From positions 248,001 to 312,000 of the forward strand of contig JAJDWB010000013.1 of assembly GCA_022825855.1 (NCBI GenBank): DNA of 64,000 bases. The letters run 5' to 3'. Below the pieces are notes generated by a model, which saw only the letters and a list, made by a program, of their open reading frames with translations, did no database searches and was not told the DNA's origin. This stretch comes from Dehalococcoidia bacterium. Lineage in GTDB: Bacteria > Chloroflexota > Dehalococcoidia > Bin125. This document shows positions 1-8,846 of this stretch, one piece after another (within the stretch, counting starts at the first letter, position 1; each line of letters starts with the position of its first letter). The position numbers and the translations under genes are program-made.

Positions 1-169
1 AACGCAATCCATCTTGAGACAACACCTGAATGTGCCTTCCCCCCAACGCACGAATAGCCCTGCCACTATCCACATTGTACACATAACTACTTGACAACGT
101 GATCTGCCCCTCACTCGGCGTCGACCTGCCGGTGTGATGCTTCGTCGTCTGGCTCAATGCTGCAGTCAT
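1..169 (-). CDS. Partial unknown ORF running off the window edge
   Basis: An open frame of 56 codons on the minus strand begins at ATG 169-167 and continues past base 1 without a stop. The peptide starts MTAALSQTTKHHTG and contains a stretch SSSYVYNVDSGRAIRALGG. I do not recognise it. It has no clear ribosome binding site, and its base composition is visibly less GC-rich than the downstream genes. It follows the START-like gene on the same strand by 6 bases, so it could be the last gene of that operon or unrelated DNA of lower GC. Only the N-terminal part is visible. Confidence 0.35.
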   Translation of the reverse strand, partial: MTAALSQTTKHHTGRSTPSEGQITLSSSYVYNVDSGRAIRALGGRHIQVLSQDGLR

Positions 170-175
170 GATTGA

Positions 176-532
176 TTAGGCGGCACCTGAGTCGCTTGAC
201 TCCGCAGCCTGGCACAGATTCAACAGTCCCTGGTGGGCAGCAGCCTCGAGCGGACGCATACCGCGTCCGAACAGGAACACATTGCTCAGCCTCCAGCGCC
301 AGCCCAGCGGCCGCAATTGGTCGGATACCAGACAGCGATCGCCGCGCCGTTCAATCCGGTACGCATGCTGGACCCGGAAGCCGACACCCATCCGCACTTC
401 AATCAACAACTCGCGCGGCGGATGCTCCACCAATATCTCCGCCTGTCCATCCGCCTCGCCCTCGCCTGCCTCATCGCGCAGCAGTCTCCACAGACGCTCG
501 GCCGATGCTGCCGTCTCAATCGGTTCAATCAT
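176..532 (-). CDS. START/SRPBCC-like small protein
   Basis: This 118-residue protein has the layout of the SRPBCC (START-like) fold: an N-terminal IETAASAERLWRLLRD segment, alternating beta strands in the middle (AEILVEHPPRELLIEVRMG, then RCLVSDQLRP) and a C-terminal helix with LLNLCQAAE. Such proteins bind lipids or other hydrophobic ligands, or help cyclise polyketides. The start ATG overlaps the 3' end of the upstream HAD gene by 8 bases, indicating translational coupling. The run of tightly packed minus-strand genes with a serine-palmitoyltransferase-like enzyme at its head suggests a lipid ligand. The fold assignment is by eye and uncertain. Confidence 0.5.
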   Translation of the reverse strand: MIEPIETAASAERLWRLLRDEAGEGEADGQAEILVEHPPRELLIEVRMGVGFRVQHAYRIERRGDRCLVSDQLRPLGWRWRLSNVFLFGRGMRPLEAAAHQGLLNLCQAAESSDSGAA

Positions 533-1103
533 CGCGAGCCACCCCCTCGATCAATCCCCGAACCGCGTCGAGGTCCTCGCATCGGGTCACCAGTTCCGGA
601 TAGGCCAGACTCCGGTTCCGAGGCCAACTCACCAGACCGACGCGGATCCCGTTGCGTGCCAGCACCGCCGCGGTCGCGGCATCGTCATCGATGTGCAGCG
701 CTGCGTCGATCCCGCCCAGGTACGCCTCCTTGTATCGCGCAGACGCGAGCGACGTGCCGTTCATCACGAGTTCCTCGATCATCGGGTCAAAGCCGTGCCG
801 TTCCAACCACGCCTGCGTTTGTGTCCGCCCGCGTTCATGACGTCCCGTCAGGACAATCACTCGGCCATGGTTCGATGCAGCCTGAAGCGCCTCCCTGGCG
901 CCCCGCCGTGGCGGACGCAAGACATACCGGAACCGATACCAGGTCCCTTCCAGCGCCCGGTCGACGAATCCACGCTTGCGTCGCGGCGCCGGCATCCCCT
1001 GTGACGCAGGCGCCAGCGAGACATCGCGATTGATCGCCGGATTCCAGCCGAACGGCGGCTCGGCCAGCACGCCGTCGAGATCGAACGACCACACTCGAGT
1101 CAT
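525..1103 (-). CDS. HAD-superfamily hydrolase-like protein
   Basis: The 192-residue product begins MTRVWSFDLDGVL, which contains the HAD motif I DxD (Asp8, Asp10). Later it has VIVLTGRHE (motif II region) and ALHIDDDAATAAVLARNGI (motif IV acidic cluster). It is therefore a HAD-fold phosphatase or nucleotidase-like enzyme of unknown substrate. ATG 1103 is chosen because GGAG lies 6 bases upstream; a TTG at 1121 overlapping the upstream stop is an alternative. It is the third gene of a minus-strand operon after the SPT-like and epimerase-like genes, so a phosphorylated lipid or headgroup is a possible substrate. Confidence 0.7.
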   Translation of the reverse strand: MTRVWSFDLDGVLAEPPFGWNPAINRDVSLAPASQGMPAPRRKRGFVDRALEGTWYRFRYVLRPPRRGAREALQAASNHGRVIVLTGRHERGRTQTQAWLERHGFDPMIEELVMNGTSLASARYKEAYLGGIDAALHIDDDAATAAVLARNGIRVGLVSWPRNRSLAYPELVTRCEDLDAVRGLIEGVARDD

Positions 1104-1117
1104 CGCCGCTCCAGTCG

Positions 1118-2095
1118 TCAAACCCAGCCCTGGTCGCGATACCAGTTCATCGTCTCGCGCAGCCCGGCCTCCAGTGGCGTGCTCCGCCGCCAGCCGGTGT
1201 CCTCAGTCAACGGCAGCGAATCGCACAGCCACGCCCGCTGGCGCATCTCCAAGACTCGTGTCCGATCGAGCGCCGGCTCCGACCGGCTCAGCTTTGCCCA
1301 CCACTCGGAACAGCGGGCGATGCCGTGAAACGCCGCGGGCGGCAGCGACGCAAGCAACAACCGCCGGCCGACCGCATCGCCAAGCGCCGACAGCATGTCG
1401 TTCCAGCTGAACGGACCATCCGCATCGCTGACGTGGTAGCAGCGTCGGCTGTCGATCCTGGCGTCCAGCAGCGCGGCCACAGCGTCTGCCAGATCAGGAC
1501 CGTAGATCACGTCAACCAGGCGCGATCCGTCGCCCAAGCGAACCGAGAATCCGCGCCGCGCCATCCAGAAGAACGCCAGCAGGCCCGAATCGCGGGGACC
1601 ATAGACCAGCGGCGGGCGCAACATGATGACGTCGGTGCGGTCCGAGACTGCCTCCAGCTCTCGCTCGCCTTCCAGCTTCGACCGGCCGTACGCCGACACC
1701 GGGTGCGGCGTCCCTTCGGTCGATTCCACGGCTCCGCCCGGTGACGGCCCCTGCGCCGCCAGGGATGAGATGTAGACGATCCGCTTCACGCCAGCAGCCG
1801 CGGCCGCCTCTGCCAGATGACGCGTGCCCTCGCGATTGGCCCTCATGAACTCCTGCGGATTCGCGGCCCGTAGCACCGCCGCTGAGTGAACCACGGCCTC
1901 CACGCCCTGACAAGCCGCCCGCAACGACTCAGGTTGGCGCAAGTCGCCGCTCGCTCGCTCGAAGTCGATGTCGTCAACAAAGGATGTGTCGCTGGTCGGT
2001 CTGACCAGCAACCGCAACTCGTGCCCCGACGCCGCGAGCGCCCGCGCGATATGTCCGCCGACGAAACCGCTGCCACCGGTCAACAGGACGCGCAC
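1118..2095 (-). CDS. NAD-dependent epimerase/dehydratase family (extended SDR)
   Basis: This 325-residue extended short-chain dehydrogenase has the N-terminal dinucleotide motif TGGSGFVGG (residues 6-14), the VVHSAAV segment and the active-site YGRSK (Tyr and Lys of YxxxK). It acts in the cytosol on a sugar or a ketone; the substrate cannot be read from sequence. It lies 6 bases after the serine-palmitoyltransferase-like gene. From memory, bacterial sphingolipid loci pair SPT with a reductase of this same epimerase-like family (CerR in Caulobacter), so 3-keto-sphinganine reduction is a reasonable alternative to sugar epimerisation. Confidence 0.8.
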   Translation of the reverse strand: MRVLLTGGSGFVGGHIARALAASGHELRLLVRPTSDTSFVDDIDFERASGDLRQPESLRAACQGVEAVVHSAAVLRAANPQEFMRANREGTRHLAEAAAAAGVKRIVYISSLAAQGPSPGGAVESTEGTPHPVSAYGRSKLEGERELEAVSDRTDVIMLRPPLVYGPRDSGLLAFFWMARRGFSVRLGDGSRLVDVIYGPDLADAVAALLDARIDSRRCYHVSDADGPFSWNDMLSALGDAVGRRLLLASLPPAAFHGIARCSEWWAKLSRSEPALDRTRVLEMRQRAWLCDSLPLTEDTGWRRSTPLEAGLRETMNWYRDQGWV

Positions 2096-2101
2096 GGCCG
2101 G

Positions 2102-3388
2102 CTACTTGATCACTCCGTGACGCCGCCCTGCTTCGGCAAAGATCTCCAGCGCCCGATCAAGCTGCTCGTCTGTGTGCGTGGCGATGTACGACGTGCGCAG
2201 TATCGCTTGGCCCCGAGGCACGGCCGGCGCGATCACCGCGTTGGTGTAGACGCCGTGGTTCAACAGGTCGCGCCAGAATGCTGCCGTGCGCACCTCGTCG
2301 CCGACCCGGATCGGAATGATCGGCGTTGCCGAGTTGGCGATGTCGAAGCCCAGCGCCGTCAGACCCTGGCGCATCCGCTCGCCGATTTCCTGGACCCGCG
2401 CCACTCGCCAGTTCTCCTCGTCAATCAGCCTCAGCGCTGCCAGCGCCGCGGCCGCCGAAGCAGGCGGCAACGCCGCCGTGAACAGCATCGGACGCGAGAA
2501 GTGCCGGATGTACTCGATCACCATCCGCGGACCGGCGCAGAAGCCGCCCACCGACGCCAGCGTCTTGCTGAACGTCCCGATCGTCAGGTCGTCCGGCTCC
2601 TCAAGTCCGAAGTGCGATCGAGTGCCGCGGCCGGTCGGCCCCACTGTCCCAATCGCGTGCGCGTCATCCACCAGCATGCGCGTGTCGTGCCTGCGGCAGA
2701 CCTCGCGCAACTCCGGCAACGGAGCCAGGTCGCCGCCCATCGAGTAGGCGCCGTCGATCAACACCAAACGAGGCTGTTCGGGAGGCAGATTGCCCAGCAC
2801 GCGGTCGAGGTGCGCCGGATCGTTATGTTGGAATCGCGTGTACTTGCCCAGCGCCAGCCCGGCCGCGTCGTAAATCGACGCGTGCACGTCGCGGTCGAGA
2901 ACCGATACGCCGTGTCGGTCGACCAGTGCCGAGACCGCGCCCAGATTCGCCAGGTAGCCCGTCGAGAAGACAATCGCCGTCTCCATCCCGAGGAAGTCGG
3001 CCAGCGACTCCTCGAGTTCGAGATGCACGGGACTGGTTCCGTTGAGCAGGCGCGATCCGGTCATCGACGGTCCGAACCGTTCCAGAGCCTCCCGCGCCGC
3101 CTCCAACACCTTCGGATGCCTGGTCAGGCCCAGGTAGTTGTTCGACCCGAGCATGATCACGCGCTTGCCTTCCACGATCGCCTCGGGACCGTCGTTCACT
3201 TCGATCGGCTGAAAGAATGGATAGAGGCCGACCGCCCGCGCCTGATCGGCGAGCTGAAAGTGCGAAATCCGCGCGAAGATATCGGCCGAGCCAACCTCGC
3301 GTTGGTGACCGTCCATCTCCTCCATGCTCAGGCCGGCAGCCTGGGCCAACTCACTCAGCGACGGCGTGTCCGACTGCGTCTGGGTCAT
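2102..3388 (-). CDS. Serine palmitoyltransferase-like alpha-oxoamine synthase
   Basis: This 428-residue PLP enzyme belongs to the alpha-oxoamine synthase family (SPT, KBL, BioF, HemA). It shows NNYLGL (83-88), DVHAS with the PLP-stacking His169, DDAHAIG (241-247) and the Schiff-base lysine in TFSKTLAS (Lys275). These enzymes condense an acyl-CoA with an amino acid. The long N-terminal arm (about 75 residues before the NNYLGL motif, with the pattern GLYPFFQPIE) resembles bacterial SPT more than BioF. The start ATG follows a GAGGGAGAG ribosome binding site. It heads a minus-strand operon; a TACACT -10 box lies at 3476-3471. A BioF or KBL role cannot be excluded. Confidence 0.8.
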   Translation of the reverse strand: MTQTQSDTPSLSELAQAAGLSMEEMDGHQREVGSADIFARISHFQLADQARAVGLYPFFQPIEVNDGPEAIVEGKRVIMLGSNNYLGLTRHPKVLEAAREALERFGPSMTGSRLLNGTSPVHLELEESLADFLGMETAIVFSTGYLANLGAVSALVDRHGVSVLDRDVHASIYDAAGLALGKYTRFQHNDPAHLDRVLGNLPPEQPRLVLIDGAYSMGGDLAPLPELREVCRRHDTRMLVDDAHAIGTVGPTGRGTRSHFGLEEPDDLTIGTFSKTLASVGGFCAGPRMVIEYIRHFSRPMLFTAALPPASAAAALAALRLIDEENWRVARVQEIGERMRQGLTALGFDIANSATPIIPIRVGDEVRTAAFWRDLLNHGVYTNAVIAPAVPRGQAILRTSYIATHTDEQLDRALEIFAEAGRRHGVIK

Positions 3389-3470
3389 CGCCGTTCACTC
3401 TCCCTCGCACCGGGTCATCCACAGGTCTCGCGCATGATCGCGGAATGCCGCGTTTCGCGCGTTTCCCGCG

Positions 3471-3476
3471 AGTGTA
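3471..3476 (-). promoter_or_regulatory. -10 box of the SPT-like operon
   Basis: Read on the minus strand this is TACACT, about 83 bases upstream of the SPT-like ATG. TACACT and close variants recur as -10 candidates at other gene starts in this window. No convincing -35 hexamer is seen at 16-18 bases. Confidence 0.4.
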
Positions 3477-3598
3477 CGCGACCAGGTCCGACAACCCATC
3501 GCTGGCGCATCCATTTGGCTGCAGCTGATGTCTTCTCGGAGACCGTGGGTCGGCTAGAGTGAAATCGCAGACGCGTCGGCGGCGCGGCCATCAAAATC

Positions 3599-4432
3599 AT
3601 GCGAGTGCAAGCCAAGCCCGCTGCGGCCGCCGCGGCCGCGACATTCCTGCTACTGCTCCTGCTCAGCCTCACCTGGCCCGGACACGGTGTCTGGTTGTTG
3701 GTCGTTGGGATACCGCTCGCACTGGCCGCCGCCGCCCTCTGGTGGCATGGCCGACTCCAAACCCGGCAGGACTCATTCTCGGCCGCCCACGCTTCACCTT
3801 TCGAGCACGTCGGCGCTTACGGCATGACGGGCGCCTCGTTCGGCCCGGCGCGGCGCGAAGTCACAGGCGTGCCGCTCTCCATGCTGCTCGCGCCGGTCGG
3901 CGCGCTGGCCATCCTGCTCTTCATTGGCGGCGCGCTGGGGTCCTCCGAACCCACTCCCGCAGTATCCGAGACCTCCTTGCGCGACGATGTCAGCGCCATC
4001 GACCGCAGCGGCGACGGCGAGCCGACGGCGCCGCAGATCTCCCCGCAACGTCCGCAGCAGCTGGGGCAGACCAGCACCGGAGCGGGCATTGCATCCGCAT
4101 CCACCACGACAGCTCCCCTGGACGCGCAACAGTCCGAGTCCGCTGAATCCGCCGGTTCGGGCGCGGTAGTCAGGCCGATCGTCGTCGCCGCGCCCAGTCC
4201 GGCCTCGGCCGCCTCCGACGACACGCAGGAAGACGCCGTCGCGCTGCCGCAATCGACCAACACCTTTGAGTACGTCGTTGACGAGGGCGACACGCTCTAC
4301 GACATCGCCGAACGCTACGGAACCACCGTCGACGCGCTCATGGAGATCAACAGCCTGGACGGCTTCAGCTTCATCCACCCTGGCGATGTCCTGCTCATCC
4401 CCAGGAGCGAGGACGAGGGCGAAGATTCGTAA
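3599..4432 (+). CDS. Membrane protein with C-terminal LysM domain
   Basis: The 277-residue protein has two adjacent hydrophobic helices near the N terminus (about 8-47), a third helix (about 97-115, with LLAPVGALAILLFIGG), a long low-complexity Ser/Ala/Thr/Pro linker, and a C-terminal LysM domain (about 220-270, FEYVVDEGDTLYDIAERYG to HPGDVLLIP). LysM binds peptidoglycan, so the C terminus is probably outside and tethers the protein to the wall. A TAGAGT -10-like box at 3555-3560 would give a leader of about 30 bases without an obvious Shine-Dalgarno. It is convergent with lipA. The M23 protein at 32.6 kb also carries LysM domains. Confidence 0.75.
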   Translation: MRVQAKPAAAAAAATFLLLLLLSLTWPGHGVWLLVVGIPLALAAAALWWHGRLQTRQDSFSAAHASPFEHVGAYGMTGASFGPARREVTGVPLSMLLAPVGALAILLFIGGALGSSEPTPAVSETSLRDDVSAIDRSGDGEPTAPQISPQRPQQLGQTSTGAGIASASTTTAPLDAQQSESAESAGSGAVVRPIVVAAPSPASAASDDTQEDAVALPQSTNTFEYVVDEGDTLYDIAERYGTTVDALMEINSLDGFSFIHPGDVLLIPRSEDEGEDS

Positions 4433-4448
4433 CTCCCGTCGCTGCGGT

Positions 4449-5339
4449 TCAGGCGTGCAACTCGACGTTGACCAGCCGCGCCGCGCGAGCCTGCTCGTCG
4501 GCGTGATAGGAACTGCGGACCATCGGACCCGATTCCACATGGCGGAAGCCCAGGCTCAACGCCTCTTCGCGGATTGAATCGAACTCCTCCGGCGGCGCGT
4601 AGCGGCGAACGGGCAGATGTTTCTGCGAGGGCCGCAGGTACTGTCCCACGGTCAGCAGCTCGACGTTCGCTCCTCGCAAGTCGCGCAGCAACTCCGAGAC
4701 TTCATCGCGCTCCTCGCCGAGCCCCAGCATGAATCCGGTCTTTGTCGGAATCCGCGGCGTCCACTCCGAGGCGCGCTGCAGCAGTTCCAGCGAGCGCTCA
4801 TAGCGAGCCTGGTAGCGGACAGTGGGGTACAACCGTCGAACGGTCTCGACGTTGTGGTTCAGCACCGTCGGGTCGGCCGACAACACCGTCTCCAGAGCGT
4901 CCCGGTCGCCGAGGAAGTCGGGGATCAGGACTTCAACCGCGGTTTCTGGCCGCCGCCGCCGGATCAGCTCGATGCACGAGGCGAAAATCTGAGCCCCGCC
5001 GTCTGCCGCATCGTCCCGGTTGACCGACGTGATCACGACGTAGGCAAGATTTAGCCGTTCCACCGCTTCGGCCAGGCGTTGCGGCTCAGTCCAGTCGATC
5101 GGCGACGGCCTGCCCGATGTTACAGCGCAGAACCCGCAGGCCCGCGTACAGATGTCGCCCAGGATCATGAACGTCGCCGTGCCTCGATTGAAACACTCGC
5201 CGATGTTCGGGCAGCGCGCCTCTTCACAGACCGTGTGCAGCGTCTCCTCGCGCAGCAGACGCTTGATCTCGCCGTAGCGCATCCCCGACGGAAACTGCGC
5301 CCGGATCCAGTGCGGCTTGCGTGCTCGCAGGCTGCTCAT
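4449..5339 (-). CDS. lipA: Lipoyl synthase
   Basis: LipA is a radical-SAM enzyme that inserts two sulfurs into the protein-bound octanoyl group. The 296-residue product has the auxiliary cluster ligands Cys38, Cys43, Cys49 (VCEEARCPNIGEC) and the radical-SAM ligands Cys64, Cys68, Cys71 (CTRACGFC), plus the expected TVGQYLRPS and SGPMVRSSYHA segments near the C terminus. ATG 5339 is chosen over upstream starts because it overlaps the lipB stop by 4 bases (ATGA) and matches the family's N terminus. The lipB-lipA pair completes lipoylation of the E2 encoded divergently at 8.8 kb. Confidence 0.97.
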   Translation of the reverse strand: MSSLRARKPHWIRAQFPSGMRYGEIKRLLREETLHTVCEEARCPNIGECFNRGTATFMILGDICTRACGFCAVTSGRPSPIDWTEPQRLAEAVERLNLAYVVITSVNRDDAADGGAQIFASCIELIRRRRPETAVEVLIPDFLGDRDALETVLSADPTVLNHNVETVRRLYPTVRYQARYERSLELLQRASEWTPRIPTKTGFMLGLGEERDEVSELLRDLRGANVELLTVGQYLRPSQKHLPVRRYAPPEEFDSIREEALSLGFRHVESGPMVRSSYHADEQARAARLVNVELHA

Positions 5340-6046
5340 CGCTCGCTCCCTGGCGCGCCGACCGGAGACAGCCGCAAGCCGAACACCTCGCCGATCGCTC
5401 GGCGCATCAGCGGTTCGCATTCCGCAACCCCGACCGGGCGGCCAATCTCGGCTGTCAACGACGTAGCCGTGGCTCCCTCGATCCCGCACGCCCGGATGCC
5501 TTCGAACCAGGACAGATCGACATCGCAGTTGAGTGCCAGTCCGTGCCTGCTCACGCCCGACTGCAGCCGCACGCCGACGCTCGCCAGTTTGCGCTCGCCA
5601 ATCCAGACCCCCGGCCGTCCACGAACTCGTTCAGCCCGCAATCCAAGTCCACCTGCAGTCTGAATAGCGGCCCGCTCGAGACCGCGAACATACGCCGCGA
5701 TGCCAATGCCCCGTTCCCGCAACCTCAGACTCGGCCAGACCACCAGCTGCCCCGGTCCGTGAAACGTGATGTCGCCGCCGCGATCCGTGTCCACGATCGG
5801 CGCCGCGAGCTCGCCAAGCACGTGTTCACGCCCGCCCCGACGACCCTGCGTGTAGATCGGATCGTGTGCCACGAAGGTGACGATCTCGGGCAATGCGCCC
5901 TCCGCGACCGCCGCCGCTCGTTGCGCCTGCCAGGACAACGCATCCTCGTACGGCATCGCCGGCAGCCACCCGCACTGCACGATCTGCGAGCGTTCAATGC
6001 CGGGCTCGAGCCTGCGTGCCGCCGCCGTCGATGCCGAGATCGCCAT
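5336..6046 (-). CDS. lipB: Octanoyltransferase
   Basis: LipB moves octanoate from acyl carrier protein onto the lipoyl domains of E2 and GcvH. The 236-residue product has RGGDITFHGPGQLVVWP (89-105), the catalytic Lys153 in ERKLASVGV and the acyl-accepting Cys187 in ACGIEGATATSL, so it looks active. It is first in a two-gene operon with lipA. A plausible promoter lies upstream on the minus strand: TTGACG at 6103-6098 and TAGACT at 6082-6077 with a 15-base spacer. The ATG is preceded by a GAGGGGC purine-rich stretch. The region between lipB and aceE is shared with the aceE promoter. Confidence 0.96.
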   Translation of the reverse strand: MAISASTAAARRLEPGIERSQIVQCGWLPAMPYEDALSWQAQRAAAVAEGALPEIVTFVAHDPIYTQGRRGGREHVLGELAAPIVDTDRGGDITFHGPGQLVVWPSLRLRERGIGIAAYVRGLERAAIQTAGGLGLRAERVRGRPGVWIGERKLASVGVRLQSGVSRHGLALNCDVDLSWFEGIRACGIEGATATSLTAEIGRPVGVAECEPLMRRAIGEVFGLRLSPVGAPGSER

Positions 6047-6076
6047 GCCGCCCCTCGCCCTGTGTTCCTGTGGTTA

Positions 6077-6103
6077 AGTCTATTGATCACACCGTTTCGT
6101 CAA
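6077..6103 (-). promoter_or_regulatory. Promoter of lipB-lipA
   Basis: On the minus strand there is TTGACG (6103-6098), a 15-base spacer and TAGACT (6082-6077). The predicted transcript would have a leader of about 25 bases. The spacer is shorter than the usual 17, so the -35 assignment is less sure than the -10. Confidence 0.45.
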
Positions 6104-6125
6104 GGGACGCCGACTCGCGGTTGAG

Positions 6126-6131
6126 TAAACT
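6126..6131 (+). promoter_or_regulatory. -10 box of the pyruvate dehydrogenase operon
   Basis: TAAACT lies only 3 bases before the annotated aceE ATG (6135) and 9 bases before a second in-frame ATG (6141). A transcript starting 6-7 bases after this box would begin at about 6138, which would exclude the first ATG and make 6141 a nearly leaderless start. Confidence 0.45.
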
Positions 6132-6134
6132 GAC

Positions 6135-8837
6135 ATGGCGATGACCACCTCAGAGTCCCCCTGGCGAAAGGCCCTTGGCCGCGAAGTCGACCCTTCCGGA
6201 TCGGAAGACTGGCTGGAGACCAACGACTGGGTCGACTCTCTCCGCGATGTCGCCCGGCGACGAGGTCCGGAGCGCGTCTCCCGCCTGCTGCAGACCCTGC
6301 AGATCGAAGCCCAGCGTTCCGGCATCCGCCTGCCCGTCACCTCGCAGACGCCATACGTCAACACGATCCCTATCGAGAAGCAGCCGCCCTATCCCGGCGA
6401 TCTCGGTCTCGAACGGCGGATCAAATCCATCATCCGCTGGAACGCGATGGCGATGGTCGTCGAGGCCAATCAGAACAATCACGGCATCGGCGGACACATC
6501 TCCACCTATGCCTCCGCCGCCACCCTCTACGAGGTGGGATTCAATCACTTCTTCCGCGGACAGGACCATCCCAGCGGCGGAGACCTCGTCTACTTCCAGG
6601 GACACTCGGCTCCCGGCATCTACGCCCGCGGTTATGTCGAAGGCCGGCTCCCGCCCGACCAGCTCCACAAGTTCCGTCGCGAACTCTCCGGTGGTCTGCC
6701 CTCCTATCCACATCCCTGGCTGATGGACGACTACTGGCAGTTCCCCACCGTCTCGATGGGGCTGGGACCGATCCAGGCGATCTACCAGGCCCGATTCATC
6801 CGCTACCTCGAGAACCGCAACCTCCTCGAACCCACCGACCGCAAGGTCTGGTGCTTCCTCGGCGACGGCGAAACCGACGAGCCGGAAACCCTCGGCTCCA
6901 TCGCCCTCGCCTCACGCGAGGAACTCGACAACCTCATCTTCGTCGTCAACTGCAACCTGCAGCGGCTCGACGGCCCGGTCCGCGGCAACGGCCAGATCAT
7001 CCAGGAACTCGAGGCCGTCTTCCGCGGCGTTGGCTGGAACGTGATCAAGGTCATCTGGGGCTCCGAGTGGGACCAGCTCCTCGCCCGCGACGATCATGGA
7101 CTCCTGGTCCAGCGCATGGGCGAGGTCGTCGACGGCGAGTACCAGAAGTACACCGTCGCCGGCGGCAGCTACATCCGCAGCCAGTTCTGGGGCGTTGATC
7201 CCCGTCTGCGCCGCATGGTCGACGACATATCCGACGACGAGCTCTGGCGGATGAGACTCGGCGGCCACGATCCGCTCAAGGTCCACGCCGCCTACCAGTC
7301 CGCCGTCGACCACCGCGGCGCGCCCACCGTCATCCTCGCGCGAACGATCAAGGGCTACGGCCTCGGCGAGGCCGGCGAAGGCCGCAACATCACCCATCAG
7401 CAAAAGGAGCTCAACGAGCGCGAGCTGATGCAGTTCCGCGATCGCTTCGCGATCCCCCTGTCCGACGACGAAGTCGTCGGCGCTCCCCTCTACCGGCCCT
7501 CGCGCGACAGCCGAGAAGCCGCCTACATCTCCACCCGCAAGGAAGTCCTCGGCGGACACGTCCCCGAACGCCGCTCGCCGAAGTCCGATCTCACGTCACC
7601 GCCCGATGAGACCTTCTCCGAGTTCCACGAGGGCACCGGCGACCGTGAAGCGTCGACCACCATGGGCCTGGTCAGAATGCTCAGCCGGCTCATGCGCGAC
7701 CGAGAGCTGGGCGAACACGTCGTCCCGATCGTGCCCGACGAGTCCCGCACCTTCGGCATGGAAGGCATGTTCCGCGAGTTCGGTATCTACGCCTCCGCCG
7801 GTCAGCTCTACGAGCCGGTCGACTCTGATCGGCTGCTCTACTACAAAGAATCTCGCGACGGACAGATCCTGGAAGAGGGCATCACCGAGGCCGGCGCGAT
7901 GTCCTCCTTCATCGCCGGCGGCACCGCCTACTCCTCGCTCAAGGTGCCGATGATTCCCTTCTACATCTTCTACTCGATGTTTGGCCTGCAGCGCTTCGGC
8001 GATCTCGCCTACGCCGCCGGCGATTCACGCGCCCGAGGATTCCTGATCGGCGCCACCGCCGGTCGAACGACGTTGAACGGCGAAGGGCTCCAGCACCAGG
8101 ACGGACACAGCCACCTCCTCGCTTCGACCATCCCCAATCTCGTCGCCTACGACCCCGCCTATGCCTACGAGATTGCCGTCATCGTTCAGGACGGCATCCG
8201 CCGCATGCACGACGAAGACGAGAGCATCTTCTACTACATCACCGTCGAGAACGAGGCATACATCCAGCCACCGATGCCGGAGTCGGAAGTGGTGCGCGAA
8301 GGCATCCTGCGCGGCATCTATCTTCTGGTCCCCGACGATGCGCCCCAGGTGCGATTGCTCGGCAGCGGTCCGATCCTCAACGAGGTCCGCATCGCCCAGC
8401 AGATGCTCCGCGACGACTTCGGCATCCGCGCCGATGTCTGGTCGGTCACCTCCTACACCGAACTCCGCCGCGAGGCCCTGCAGACCGACCGCTGGAACCG
8501 CTTCCATCCCCTCGAAGCCCCCCGCCGCTGCTGGTTGGAGACGTCCCTCGGCCAATGTGACGCCCCAATCGTCGCCGCTAGTGATTACACCGCGTCCCTG
8601 CCCGACCTCGTCGCGCGCTGGCTGCCCGGTCCGCTGACCGCCCTTGGCACCGACGGATTCGGCCGCTCCGACACCAGGGAGGCGCTGCGCGACCACTTCG
8701 AGGTCGACGCCGGTCACGTTGTCTGGTCCGCGCTCAGCGCGCTCAACCGCCGCGACGAAATCGACGGCGACACGCTGCTGCGGGCGCGCGACCAACTCGG
8801 TATCGATCCGTCACGCCCCGACCCGATGATGCTCTAG
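6135..8837 (+). CDS. aceE: Pyruvate dehydrogenase E1, homodimeric type
   Basis: This 900-residue protein is the single-chain, homodimeric AceE-type E1, close to the family's usual length. It decarboxylates pyruvate on thiamine diphosphate and passes the acetyl group to lipoyl-E2. The N-terminal half contains GHISTYASAATLYEVGFNHFF in outline and the ThDP-Mg motif GDGETDEPETLG (about 239-250) ending in VVNCNLQRLDGP. Other E1 landmarks are NITHQQKELN and the phosphate-contacting GEGLQHQDGHSH region. It is followed 9 bases later by E2 and then E3. The start could be ATG 6135 or 6141: the -10 box at 6126-6131 favours the second. Confidence 0.96.
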   Translation: MAMTTSESPWRKALGREVDPSGSEDWLETNDWVDSLRDVARRRGPERVSRLLQTLQIEAQRSGIRLPVTSQTPYVNTIPIEKQPPYPGDLGLERRIKSIIRWNAMAMVVEANQNNHGIGGHISTYASAATLYEVGFNHFFRGQDHPSGGDLVYFQGHSAPGIYARGYVEGRLPPDQLHKFRRELSGGLPSYPHPWLMDDYWQFPTVSMGLGPIQAIYQARFIRYLENRNLLEPTDRKVWCFLGDGETDEPETLGSIALASREELDNLIFVVNCNLQRLDGPVRGNGQIIQELEAVFRGVGWNVIKVIWGSEWDQLLARDDHGLLVQRMGEVVDGEYQKYTVAGGSYIRSQFWGVDPRLRRMVDDISDDELWRMRLGGHDPLKVHAAYQSAVDHRGAPTVILARTIKGYGLGEAGEGRNITHQQKELNERELMQFRDRFAIPLSDDEVVGAPLYRPSRDSREAAYISTRKEVLGGHVPERRSPKSDLTSPPDETFSEFHEGTGDREASTTMGLVRMLSRLMRDRELGEHVVPIVPDESRTFGMEGMFREFGIYASAGQLYEPVDSDRLLYYKESRDGQILEEGITEAGAMSSFIAGGTAYSSLKVPMIPFYIFYSMFGLQRFGDLAYAAGDSRARGFLIGATAGRTTLNGEGLQHQDGHSHLLASTIPNLVAYDPAYAYEIAVIVQDGIRRMHDEDESIFYYITVENEAYIQPPMPESEVVREGILRGIYLLVPDDAPQVRLLGSGPILNEVRIAQQMLRDDFGIRADVWSVTSYTELRREALQTDRWNRFHPLEAPRRCWLETSLGQCDAPIVAASDYTASLPDLVARWLPGPLTALGTDGFGRSDTREALRDHFEVDAGHVVWSALSALNRRDEIDGDTLLRARDQLGIDPSRPDPMML

Positions 8838-8846
8838 GGAGCAGAT

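Noticed and set aside
1886-3562. Plus-strand open frame of 558 codons
   Set aside because: It lies opposite the SPT-like gene, which has all catalytic residues. The frame has Arg/His-rich shadow composition.
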